DNA from: Phocaeicola plebeius | GTDB lineage: Bacteria; Bacteroidota; Bacteroidia; Bacteroidales; Bacteroidaceae | Assembly (NCBI GenBank): GCA_022767125.1 | Contig: JALEPZ010000108.1 | Span: 1 to 46,285, forward strand | Direction of reading: 5' to 3' | DNA length: 46,285 bases | Shown here: piece by piece, positions 35,751-44,649 of the stretch | Numbering within the stretch: the stretch's first letter is position 1 | Layout: each line of letters opens with the position of its first letter | Notes under the pieces: model-generated | Told to the model about the DNA's origin: nothing | Database searches by the model: none | What the model saw: only the letters and a program-made list of their open reading frames with translations | Position numbers and translations under genes: made by a program

Positions 35751-37331
35751 ATGACTATAAATAATTCATACACAGTAAAATCCTTTGCATCATTGATGAT
35801 AGGATTAACAGTAAGCCTTACCAGCTGTTCAGACTTTCTCGACCAGACGAATGAGACAGCATTGACACAAGAGCAGGTAGTATCCGATGTAGAAATGGTA
35901 GAGACCAGCGTGAAGACCATCTACTCCAATTGGAAGGAGAACTACCGTGACGAAAACTGCTGGCTGACACTGATCGGTACCGACGAAATACAGGCCGGTG
36001 CGCTCAACGCACTGAGGGAAGGCACAGCCACTTCTGCTGCCTGGGACTGGAACTGCGGTTATCTGAATGCTGAAAACGAAAAAGTAAAGTCCCTGTGGGA
36101 AAACCGTATGAGAGTCATTGCAGAAACGTCCAAGTTTATCAAGCCTCTCATGGAAGAAGACGCACAACCGGGCAGTATCAAAGAGCAGCTGCTGGCTGAA
36201 CTGTCCTTCATCCGTGGTATCCTCAACTATCAGTGCACTATGTTCTGGGGAAGAATCCCGGTCCTGGATGGAAACGAGGATTATTCAAGAAAGAGTGAAA
36301 AAGAAGTATGGCAGTTCATTTTGGACGACTTCACCCGTGCCACAAAAGCTCCTGAGACCAATGATGTGGGCCGAGCCAACAAATGGGCCGGATATGCCAT
36401 GTTGGGCAAGGCATATATGAGTGCTCCGGAAAGCACCGGCCTTCGGAATTTCCAGAAAGCCGCCGAGGCCTACAAACAGGTCATCGATGGAGGACACTAT
36501 CGGCTGATGGACAACTTTGCCGACCTTTATGACTACACAAAGAGTGCGGCTGACGAAGTGATCTTTGCCCATACCTTCTCACCCGCACGTGGATATGCCA
36601 ACCAGGTGCAGTTCCAGATAGGCAGTCGTGCGGCGCAGAACTGGTTTTCGGATGCATGCAGTTTTGCCGGCTATGACAAGGCTGTTCCCACCCAGTATGC
36701 CTATTCGGCCAAGTCAGAAGGCGGACTGTGGGAAGACGGTGACGTACGCTATGATGCCTCGCTGCGCACGGACTTCTCTTACAACGGTGTGACCCCAGAC
36801 CTCTCGACGCTCGTATGGGAAGGACTTGGTGATGACTACGACGAACTGCTTCCTCACATCAAGAAATACGAGGATCCCCGTACGGATGCCAACGCAGGCC
36901 TCAACATCAACAATATGTGGCTGTCAGGAAAGGACATTCCGGTCATCCGCTATGCCGATGTCCTCCTCTCCTACGCCGAATGTCTGAACGAGACCGGCGA
37001 TCAGCCTGCCGCCTTGCACTATGTCAATAGCGTCCGCCAAAGAGCCCATGTAGCGGACTGGACACCCATGTCCAAGGACAACTTCCGCACCGAGATGCTT
37101 GACGAGCGGATGAGAGAGCTGTTTGCCGAAAACTGGCGTCGTTTTGACCTGATACGTACCGGTACGTGGAAGGAGCTGGTAAGTGCCCGCAACAAATGGA
37201 CGGCCCGCTCTGTCGCTGCAGGAACATTCGTAGAAAGCAACATGCTGTTCCCGATTCCCCAGACGGAGCTGAACCAGAATGACGACATGAGAACAGAAAA
37301 CGGCGAGATGGACCAGAACCCTAATTATTAA
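35751..37331 (+). CDS. SusD/RagB family surface glycan-binding lipoprotein (locus 2)
   Basis: 526 residues. The lipoprotein signal ends VSLTSC with C26, followed by SDFLDQTNETALT, typical of the SusD N terminus. Other landmarks are LLAELSFIRGILNYQCTMFWGRIPV, NKWAGYAMLGKAYM, and C-terminal VIRYADVLLSYAECLNETG and DERMRELFAENWRRFDLIRTG. It binds substrate at the surface and caps the SusC barrel. It shows no internal composition switch, unlike SusD of locus 1. The GH36 gene begins immediately downstream. Confidence 0.95.
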   Translation: MTINNSYTVKSFASLMIGLTVSLTSCSDFLDQTNETALTQEQVVSDVEMVETSVKTIYSNWKENYRDENCWLTLIGTDEIQAGALNALREGTATSAAWDWNCGYLNAENEKVKSLWENRMRVIAETSKFIKPLMEEDAQPGSIKEQLLAELSFIRGILNYQCTMFWGRIPVLDGNEDYSRKSEKEVWQFILDDFTRATKAPETNDVGRANKWAGYAMLGKAYMSAPESTGLRNFQKAAEAYKQVIDGGHYRLMDNFADLYDYTKSAADEVIFAHTFSPARGYANQVQFQIGSRAAQNWFSDACSFAGYDKAVPTQYAYSAKSEGGLWEDGDVRYDASLRTDFSYNGVTPDLSTLVWEGLGDDYDELLPHIKKYEDPRTDANAGLNINNMWLSGKDIPVIRYADVLLSYAECLNETGDQPAALHYVNSVRQRAHVADWTPMSKDNFRTEMLDERMRELFAENWRRFDLIRTGTWKELVSARNKWTARSVAAGTFVESNMLFPIPQTELNQNDDMRTENGEMDQNPNY

Positions 37332-37350
37332 CATGTTAACGCCCCTGAAT

Positions 37351-39552
37351 ATGAAAAGAAAATATATCGTATCGATTCTCATATCGATGGCCTGTATCTG
37401 TCTTTCTTCGGCTGCATCGCGGCAGCAGATCCTGCGCATATCCACAGACAGACTGGACCTTATCATGGAAGTGGCCGACGACAACAGGCTGTACCAGATC
37501 TATTTCGGAGAACACCTGACCGACACGACAGACATGGCATGGATAGGCCGGCCGGTCTGCAAGTCGGACAATGGGACACTGGAAAAACGTCAGCGTGAAG
37601 TGTATTCCTGCTCAGGTAACGAAGATTATTTTGAGCCGGCATTGGGCATTGTCCATGCCGACGGAAACCGTTCCACTTACCTGTATTTCCAGGGCATTGA
37701 CAAGCGTCCTGTGGAAGGTGGCGAAGAGACCATCATCCGTCTCGCCGACGACCGGTATCCCGTGAAAGTAGATTTGCACTATGTAGCCTACAGCAAGGAA
37801 AACATCATCAAGACATGGTCTGTCATTTCTCATAACGAAAAGGAAGCCGTACGTTTGACCTCCTTCAACTCCACCATGCTCTATCTGGATGCTCCCAAGT
37901 ACTATCTCACAGAATTTCATAGCGACTGGGCAGAAGAGATGCGGGAAAAGACCCTCGAATTGGGATTCGGCAAGAAGGTAGTGGACACCAAACTCGGCTC
38001 CCGGTCCAATATGTTCTGCCAGCCGCTCTTTGAGGTCGGCATCAACCAGCCTGTCCACGAGCAACAGGGCACCGTACTGATGGGAACCATCGCCTGGACG
38101 GGCAACTGGAGATATACGCTGGAGGTGGATAACAATAACCTGCTTTGTGTCCTTCCGGGAATCAATCCTGCAGCTTCCGACTACCTGCTGGCTGCGAATA
38201 CGGAATTTGTCACGCCAGAATTCATCTTTACGCTCTCGCTTTCGGGCAGGAGTCAGGCTTCTCGCGATTTCCATGACTGGGCCCGCCGGTACCAGATCAA
38301 GGACGGCATGGGACGCCGTGTCACCTTGCTGAACAACTGGGAGAATACCTATTTCGACTTCGACGAGGCGAAGCTGGCAGAATGCATGAGAGAGGCAAAA
38401 GGACTAGGTGTTGACCTGTTCCTACTCGACGACGGATGGTTTGGCAACGACGAAAATGCCCGCAACAGCGATAAGGCAGGACTGGGAGATTGGGGCGTGA
38501 ACCGCTCAAAATTGCCCAACGGCATCCCCGGGCTGGTGAAAGCCGCAGAACAGGCGGGCGTCCAGTTCGGCATATGGATTGAGCCGGAAATGATCAATCC
38601 GAAATCCGAGCTGTTCAAGAAGCATCCCGACTGGGTCATTACCCTGCCTAACCGAGAGACCTATTACTATCGTAACCAGCTTGTGCTGGATCTGGCCAAC
38701 CCCAAAGTGCAGGATTATGTATTCAAGGTGGTAGAGGACATCATGACTGAAAATCCCGAAGTGGCATTTTTCAAATGGGACTGCAACTCGCCCATCACAA
38801 ACATCTATTCTCCTTATGAAAAGGCACAGCAGGGGAATCTCTACATTGATCATGCCAGAGGAGTGATGAACGTCATGAAACGGGTCGCAGAGAAATACCC
38901 CGATATCCCGATGATGCTGTGCTCCGGCGGCGGTGGACGGTGTGACTATGAAGCCATGAAACACTTCACCGAGTTCTGGTGTTCAGACAATACCGACCCT
39001 GTAGAGCGAATCTTCATCCAATGGGGCTTCTCACAATTCTTCCCTGCAAAAGCCATGTGTGCCCATGTCACTTCATGGAACAAGGATTCGTCCATAAAGT
39101 TCCGGACCGATGTGGCATCTATGTGCAAGCTGGGTTTCGACATAGGCCTCAAGGAAATGTCGGATAAGGAGCTGGAATATTGCAGAAAGGCCATCAGCAA
39201 TTGGAGGCGGCTCAATCCTGCCATCATGGACGGAGACCTGTACCGGCTGGTATCGCCTTACGAGACCAACCATATGGCCGTGAACTATGTGTCAAAGGAC
39301 CGGTCCTCTGCAGTCATGTTCGCTTACGACATACACCCCCGCTTTTCGGAGACGGTGCATCGTGTATGCCTGCAGGGACTGGAGGCAAAGGCAAGATATA
39401 AAATCACGGAAATCAACCTGATGCCTGGCTCACTATCGGAGCTGCAGCTCGATGGTAAAGTGGTCAGTGGCGAGTACTTGATGAAGGTAGGATTAGACGT
39501 ATTTACCGGAAAGCAGATGAGTTCTCGGGTCATAGAGCTTACGAAACAATGA
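37351..39552 (+). CDS. GH36 alpha-galactosidase, secreted
   Basis: 733 residues from the ATG at 37351, which starts a good signal peptide (MKRKYIVSILISMACICLSS); an ATG six codons earlier adds a non-basic leader. The supersandwich N-terminal domain leads to the barrel with LLNNWENTYFDF and LFLLDDGWFG. The nucleophile is D477 in FFKWDCNSP and the acid/base is D546 in WCSDNTDPVER, with LCSGGGGRCDYEA between them, all as in GH36. It removes terminal alpha-1,6-galactose from raffinose-type sugars, melibiose or galactomannan. Cotranscribed with SusC/SusD. As the only hydrolase of locus 2, it suggests a small alpha-galactoside as substrate. Confidence 0.95.
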   Translation: MKRKYIVSILISMACICLSSAASRQQILRISTDRLDLIMEVADDNRLYQIYFGEHLTDTTDMAWIGRPVCKSDNGTLEKRQREVYSCSGNEDYFEPALGIVHADGNRSTYLYFQGIDKRPVEGGEETIIRLADDRYPVKVDLHYVAYSKENIIKTWSVISHNEKEAVRLTSFNSTMLYLDAPKYYLTEFHSDWAEEMREKTLELGFGKKVVDTKLGSRSNMFCQPLFEVGINQPVHEQQGTVLMGTIAWTGNWRYTLEVDNNNLLCVLPGINPAASDYLLAANTEFVTPEFIFTLSLSGRSQASRDFHDWARRYQIKDGMGRRVTLLNNWENTYFDFDEAKLAECMREAKGLGVDLFLLDDGWFGNDENARNSDKAGLGDWGVNRSKLPNGIPGLVKAAEQAGVQFGIWIEPEMINPKSELFKKHPDWVITLPNRETYYYRNQLVLDLANPKVQDYVFKVVEDIMTENPEVAFFKWDCNSPITNIYSPYEKAQQGNLYIDHARGVMNVMKRVAEKYPDIPMMLCSGGGGRCDYEAMKHFTEFWCSDNTDPVERIFIQWGFSQFFPAKAMCAHVTSWNKDSSIKFRTDVASMCKLGFDIGLKEMSDKELEYCRKAISNWRRLNPAIMDGDLYRLVSPYETNHMAVNYVSKDRSSAVMFAYDIHPRFSETVHRVCLQGLEAKARYKITEINLMPGSLSELQLDGKVVSGEYLMKVGLDVFTGKQMSSRVIELTKQ

Positions 39553-39566
39553 TCTGACAGAAACAA

Positions 39567-39667
39567 GAAGCCGTGGCGGAAAAACCGTTACAGTTGTCGG
39601 AGACCTTTCGGTTGGGTATTGATACGCCGGGGCTCGCCTTAGTAACGGATTTTTCCGCCACTGCTTC
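39567..39667. repeat. Long inverted repeat after the GH36 gene, possible terminator or small mobile remnant
   Basis: Arms 39567-39591 and 39642-39667 are nearly exact reverse complements (25 and 26 nt, one substitution and one extra base), holding GTGGCGGAAAAACCGTTAC and its partner. The 50-nt loop is GC-rich and can fold further. It lies 14 bp after the alpha-galactosidase stop and before a tRNA gene on the other strand. Confidence 0.75.
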
Positions 39668-39765
39668 TATCACAGCGAAAACGGTGGAAGTGTTCTAGTA
39701 AAGGCTCTGGGACATGATGACACCGGATATACCGATACTGGTTGTGAGGGTCTTGGGGAATCAAG

Positions 39766-39837
<72 letters not shown>

Positions 39838-39874
39838 AAGCTGGCAAGTGTTGCCTGACTAATTTTTGCGGGTG

Positions 39875-39905
39875 CAAAGATAGGGATATTTTTTGAAACC
39901 ACCAA
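39875..39905 (-). promoter_or_regulatory. tRNA-Thr promoter
   Basis: Minus strand TTG at 39905-39903, 20-bp spacer, TATCTTTG at 39882-39875 (full -7 match), 37 bp before the mature tRNA 5' end. Confidence 0.65.
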
Positions 39906-40042
39906 CTTGAATAATCATAAAATACAGAAGAAAGTACCGATACGCCACGCTTGGAAAAGTCTGGATAGAAATGTCCGGCAAGAACGGCCGGCGGCGGAAC
40001 GACCGGTCGGAGAGAGCCTCCAAAAACGACTGGCGAGTATTT

Positions 40043-40528
40043 TCACGGTTCGGCCGCCTGCAAAGTGTCTTCTTCGGCCGGAGGGTAAGGCCTGACCTGA
40101 CGGTCCTGCAGGTAGATGCAATGGAGTGTGTAGGCCAAGGACTCCAGCGTCTGTTCAAGCACGGGAGGCTTGAGCTGGCACTCCCACACTGTGATGCAGT
40201 GCCAGCCCATACGGGCCAGTTCCTGCTGTACCCGCCTGTCGCGCTCTTGGTTCCGAGTTATCTTCCGCTCCCAGAACTCCACGTGGGTCTGCGGCAAACG
40301 GAAGTAACGACAGCCTTCATGGCCGTGCCAAAAACAGCCGTTGACAAAGATGGCCGTACGGTATTTCCTCAACACGATGTCGGGATGACCGGGCAGACGG
40401 GGATGGTTCAGCCGGTAACGGAATCCCCTGCTGAACAGGAACTTCCGCACCAGCAGTTCAGGACGGGTACCTTTGCCCCGAATGGCCGCCATACACCGGT
40501 GGCGTTGCTCCTTCGTCAGTTTGTCCAT
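40043..40528 (-). CDS. vsr: Very short patch repair endonuclease Vsr
   Basis: 161 residues, close to the E. coli length. The start MDKLTKEQRHRCMAAIRGKG is a normal Vsr N terminus. The catalytic aspartate is D50 in GHPDIVL, and FVNGCFWHGHEGC carries C65, H68, H70 and C73; with C117 in WECQL these match the zinc and active-site residues of Vsr. It nicks 5' of T in T:G mismatches arising from 5-methylcytosine deamination. Normally it accompanies a cytosine-5 methyltransferase, but none lies in this window. It starts 4 bp after the stop of a shortened RND-adaptor fusion gene on the same strand. Confidence 0.93.
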   Translation of the reverse strand: MDKLTKEQRHRCMAAIRGKGTRPELLVRKFLFSRGFRYRLNHPRLPGHPDIVLRKYRTAIFVNGCFWHGHEGCRYFRLPQTHVEFWERKITRNQERDRRVQQELARMGWHCITVWECQLKPPVLEQTLESLAYTLHCIYLQDRQVRPYPPAEEDTLQAAEP

Positions 40529-40532
40529 TACC

Positions 40533-43500
40533 TCACTTCATGCGAGCCCGCACGTACATCCCCGGACGGAAGTCGGGAATAGCCTCCTTCACACGGGCAT
40601 AGACCTTGATGGAATAATCGGTTGCATCAATCGACTGGTCAACGGCCACCAAGGTGGCTGCGAAGGTCTGCTTGTCCATGCCGTTGACCCGGAACTCCAC
40701 CGGTGCACCGATACGCATCAGGGCGAGATCCTTCTCATACACCGTGAGCTGCAACAGAAGCTGAGACTTGTTGATCAGGTCGCACAGTGGTTCTCCAGCT
40801 TCCAGATACTTACCAAGATTGGCCGTAAGGCGGGTCACATAACCGCTGATGGGGGCCACCACCGGCAAGTACGGACTGATGCCCTGTGTCTGCAAGGTCT
40901 GGGGAGAAACCCCCAGCGCCGTGAGCCGGGCCTCCGCAGCCGAACAGCGGGCCTTCATGGAGAGATAGTCGGCCTTGGCCTGCTGCACCGTCTTCTGGGC
41001 AGTTGCGCTGCTTTGGCCCAGCGTCTGCTGACGGGCATATTCCTGTTCCAGGAACTCCAGCTGAGCCGCCGCATCGAGATACGTTTCCTGCAAGGCCACA
41101 TATTCGGGATTGTCAATCGTAGCCAGCACCTGTCCTCGCTTCACCTCCTGACCGGGCATGACGGAAAGGGTATGCACTTTTCCGCCGAGAGTCAGGGAGA
41201 TCGTCGCTTCCTGCTGGGGCGATGCCTTCATCACCCCGTTGAAGGTCGGACGGTTCGCCACGTTCGTCGCAGCGGTCACTCCGTCTACCGCCGCACTGTC
41301 CGCAACCACCGCTGCCGGGGCTTCCACCTGTGGCGGCACTGCCTGCGTCACGCCTTCCGGTTTCGGTGAACTCGAACAGGCAGAAATTCCGACGAGAACC
41401 GCAGCCAGAAAGACATATTTCCGCCACATCACCGGTACGATATTCACCACCCGGTAAAAGGCAGGAATGACAATCAACGTGAGTAAGGTGGACACAATCA
41501 GACCACCAATAACCACCGTTGCCAACGGACGCTGAACTTCTGCTCCAGCGGACTGGGCCACTGCCATCGGCACGAAGCCGAGCGAAGCCACCAATCCCGT
41601 AAGGAAGACCGGCCGGAGCAGGTGGCGGCATCCCTGGAAGATGATTCTGTCTGTACACATAGTATAAGTGCTTGCCTGACGCAAGTCGTTGAAATGGTTA
41701 ATCATTAGAATACCGTTGAGCACCGCCACACCAAACAGGGCGATGAAGCCGACACCGGCCGAAATGCTGAAGGGCAGGCCACGCAGCCAAAGGGCCACGA
41801 CGCCTCCGATGAGCGAAAGGGGGACCGTGGAGAAGACCACCAGGGAATAGATCACACTCCGAAACGCGAAGAACAGCAAGAGCAAAATCAGCAGCAGGGC
41901 AATGGGAATCACCACCATCAGCGTGCGGATAGCATTCTGCAGGTTCTCGAACTGACCACCGTACTCAAAATAGTAGCCTGGCTTCAGCCGGATGTGCTTG
42001 TCGAGGGTCTCGCTGATTTGCGCCACCACCTGCTGGATATCGGCATCGCGCACGTTCACCCCAATGACAATGCGGCGCTTGGTCGCGTCGCGGTTGATTT
42101 GCAATGGACCATTGACCAAGCTGATAGTGGCCACCTCACTGACCGGCACCTGTACCCCGCTGGAAGTGCGCACATAGAGACGGTTCAGGTCGAGGTCACT
42201 CACCTTCTCCGAATCGAGGCGCACCACAAGGTCGAAGCGGCGTTCATTCTCAAAAACCACACCCGCCGTCTCACCGGCATAGGCCGTGCGGACAATGTCG
42301 TTGAGGGCCTGGATGTCGATGCCGTAACGGGCAATCTTGGTACGGTCGTAGCTCACCACCAGTTGTGGCAGTCCCATGGCCTGTTCCACAATCACATCGG
42401 CTGCCCCCGGCACCTGCTCCACATACGTGGCCGCTTCCGTGGCCCGGGCATAGAGTTCCTCCATGTCCTCGCCGTACAACTTGACGGCAATGTCGGCCTT
42501 CGCCCCCGTCATCAGTTCGTTGAAGCGCAACTGGATGGGCTGGCTGAAGTTGAATTCTGCCCCTTCCACCTCCTCCAGGGCCGCCTTCATCTTCTCCACC
42601 ATCTCCGCCCGGCTGGAGGCCGAAGTCCACTCTTTGAACGGCTTCATCACAATCATCACGTCGGCATCTTCCACCGACATCGGGTCGGTGGGTACCTCAG
42701 CCGTACCGATTTTCGCCACCACATGACGGATTTCAGGAAACTTCTCCTTCAGCACCCGCTCCGCCTCGACCGACACCTTGATGCTGCGGCTCAACGAGCT
42801 GCCGGCAGGAAGAGTCATCTGCATGGCAAAGTCGCCCTCGTCGAGGGTCGGGATAAACTCTGCTCCCAAACGGGTAAACAGCCACAGCGAAACCGCCAGC
42901 AGGGCAAAGGCCCCTCCCAAGGTCGGCAACACCCGACGCATACACGCATGCAATATCTTATTATATATTCTCCCTACCGAAGTGAAGAAACGGTCGGCCA
43001 GGGTAGGATGTAGGGAGATGGTCCGTTTCAGAAATACGGAAGCCATCATGGGTACATAGGTCAGCGAGAGCAACAAGGCACCGATAATACAGAACACCAA
43101 GGTCTTGGCCATCGGCGTGAAATACTTTCCCTCGATGCCAGTCAGCGTCAGGATGGGGAAGAATACAATCAGGATGATGAGGACGGCAAACGTGGAACTC
43201 TTCACCACGCGGGCTGCTCCCTGCTCCACCTCGGCATTCATCTCCTCCGCCGTCAGGGTACGCCCCGACAACCGGCGCGTAGAGAGGTGGGCCAGGATGC
43301 CTTCGAGCAGGACAATGGAACCATCGACCACAATCCCGAAATCAATGGCTCCCAAGCTCATCAAGTTGGCCGACACCCCGAAGACCCGCATCAGGATAAA
43401 TCCGAACAGCATGGCCAAGGGAATGACCGAAGCGACAATGATGCCGGCACGGACATTGCCCAGGAAGACCATCAGCACGAGGAAGACAATGACGGCTCCT

Positions 43501-44546
43501 TCTATCAGATTATAAACCACGGTGGAAATATTGCGGTTGACCAGCTCCGAGCGGTTCAGGTAGGGCTCGATGGTAATGCCCTCGGGCAGCATCTTCTGCA
43601 CTTTCGCCACCCGCTCCTCGAGCACCTGCGTCACCACGTTGGCATTGGCCCCCTTGAGCATCATGGCAATTCCGCCGACACATTCGCCCTCGCCGTCTAT
43701 CGTCATGGCTCCGAAACGTTTCGGGGCACCGAAGCTGACACGGGCGATATCACTGACATGGACTGGCATTCCGCCGCGGTTGGTCACCACGATACGCTCC
43801 ACATCTTTAAGGGACGAAATCATGCCTTCCGAACGGATATAATAGGCCCGATTGGCCTTTTCAATATAGCTGCCCCCCGTGTTCTGATTGTTCTTGGAGA
43901 GGGCATCGAAAACATCCGCCAGGGTAATCTGGAGGGCGGAAATCACGTCGGGGTCGATGGCTATCTCGTACTGCTTCAGGTAACCGCCGAAACTGTTAAT
44001 CTCCACGATGCCTGGAATGCCGGACAGCTGCCGCTTCACAATCCAGTCCTGAATTGTCCGTAGATCCATGGCATCGTACTGTCCCCGATATCGTTCGTCC
44101 ACCCGTAGCACGTACTGGTAGATTTCCCCCAGTCCGGTAGTAATCGGCATCATTTCCGGCGTCCCCAGTTCGGGAGGGATGTCCCCGGCCACCGTCTGGA
44201 TTTGCTCGTTGATCAGCTGCCGGGCCTGTAGGGTAGGCACACTCTCCTTAAACACCACGGTGACCAGCGAGAGTCCGAAACGCGACACCGAACGGATTTC
44301 CTCCACGTTCATGATGTTGCTCATGGCAATCTCAATCGGCATCGTGATCAGCTGTTCCACTTCCTGCGGGGCCAGCGTAGGCGACACCGTGACAATCTGC
44401 ACCTGGTTGTTAGTGATGTCCGGCACTGCATCTATGGGCAATGTCAGCATCGAATAGATTCCACCCGCCAGCAGAAACAATGTCGTCAGCGCGACGAAGA
44501 GCTTCTTCCGGATGGAAAGCTGGACCATCTTCTCAAACATATACAC
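40533..44546 (-). CDS. CusA/CzcA-type heavy-metal RND pump fused in frame to a shortened lipoprotein membrane-fusion adaptor
   Basis: 1337 residues. Residues 1 to about 1039 are a complete HME-RND pump: helix 1, two large periplasmic loops, and the proton-relay motif IDFGIVVDG with D402 and D408 exactly as in CzcA. From M1040 (ATG at 41429-41427) the chain continues as an efflux adaptor with its own lipoprotein signal MWRKYVFLAAVLVGISAC (C1057), the biotinyl-lipoyl stretch VHTLSVMPGQEVKRGQVLATI, a coiled-coil hairpin (QLEFLEQEYARQQTL and following), and the beta-barrel up to FRPGMYVRARMK. It stops there, without the membrane-proximal domain usual in adaptors. The retained signal could act as a thirteenth membrane helix that places the adaptor in the periplasm. 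No outer-membrane channel gene adjoins it. Likely export of divalent metal or copper/silver. M3 is an alternative start. Confidence 0.9.
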   Translation of the reverse strand: MYMFEKMVQLSIRKKLFVALTTLFLLAGGIYSMLTLPIDAVPDITNNQVQIVTVSPTLAPQEVEQLITMPIEIAMSNIMNVEEIRSVSRFGLSLVTVVFKESVPTLQARQLINEQIQTVAGDIPPELGTPEMMPITTGLGEIYQYVLRVDERYRGQYDAMDLRTIQDWIVKRQLSGIPGIVEINSFGGYLKQYEIAIDPDVISALQITLADVFDALSKNNQNTGGSYIEKANRAYYIRSEGMISSLKDVERIVVTNRGGMPVHVSDIARVSFGAPKRFGAMTIDGEGECVGGIAMMLKGANANVVTQVLEERVAKVQKMLPEGITIEPYLNRSELVNRNISTVVYNLIEGAVIVFLVLMVFLGNVRAGIIVASVIPLAMLFGFILMRVFGVSANLMSLGAIDFGIVVDGSIVLLEGILAHLSTRRLSGRTLTAEEMNAEVEQGAARVVKSSTFAVLIILIVFFPILTLTGIEGKYFTPMAKTLVFCIIGALLLSLTYVPMMASVFLKRTISLHPTLADRFFTSVGRIYNKILHACMRRVLPTLGGAFALLAVSLWLFTRLGAEFIPTLDEGDFAMQMTLPAGSSLSRSIKVSVEAERVLKEKFPEIRHVVAKIGTAEVPTDPMSVEDADVMIVMKPFKEWTSASSRAEMVEKMKAALEEVEGAEFNFSQPIQLRFNELMTGAKADIAVKLYGEDMEELYARATEAATYVEQVPGAADVIVEQAMGLPQLVVSYDRTKIARYGIDIQALNDIVRTAYAGETAGVVFENERRFDLVVRLDSEKVSDLDLNRLYVRTSSGVQVPVSEVATISLVNGPLQINRDATKRRIVIGVNVRDADIQQVVAQISETLDKHIRLKPGYYFEYGGQFENLQNAIRTLMVVIPIALLLILLLLFFAFRSVIYSLVVFSTVPLSLIGGVVALWLRGLPFSISAGVGFIALFGVAVLNGILMINHFNDLRQASTYTMCTDRIIFQGCRHLLRPVFLTGLVASLGFVPMAVAQSAGAEVQRPLATVVIGGLIVSTLLTLIVIPAFYRVVNIVPVMWRKYVFLAAVLVGISACSSSPKPEGVTQAVPPQVEAPAAVVADSAAVDGVTAATNVANRPTFNGVMKASPQQEATISLTLGGKVHTLSVMPGQEVKRGQVLATIDNPEYVALQETYLDAAAQLEFLEQEYARQQTLGQSSATAQKTVQQAKADYLSMKARCSAAEARLTALGVSPQTLQTQGISPYLPVVAPISGYVTRLTANLGKYLEAGEPLCDLINKSQLLLQLTVYEKDLALMRIGAPVEFRVNGMDKQTFAATLVAVDQSIDATDYSIKVYARVKEAIPDFRPGMYVRARMK

Positions 44547-44600
44547 TATTTATTATTTAGGTTAGTCATCCCGTTAAGTCCTGCCGCGACAAGACAAGAA

Positions 44601-44608
44601 CAAAAATA
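44601..44608 (-). promoter_or_regulatory. -7 promoter box for the RND pump gene
   Basis: TATTTTTG on the minus strand, a full match to TAnnTTTG, 54 bp before the first ATG. Confidence 0.55.
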
Positions 44609-44649
44609 GGTATTTTCAGAATAACGTATATGCAATGAGCCGAAAAAAA

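Noticed and set aside
41420-41440. Calling the RND pump and adaptor as two separate genes
   Set aside because: The frame is continuous through the adaptor start with no stop, so a single fused CDS is what the sequence shows; a sequencing indel remains possible.
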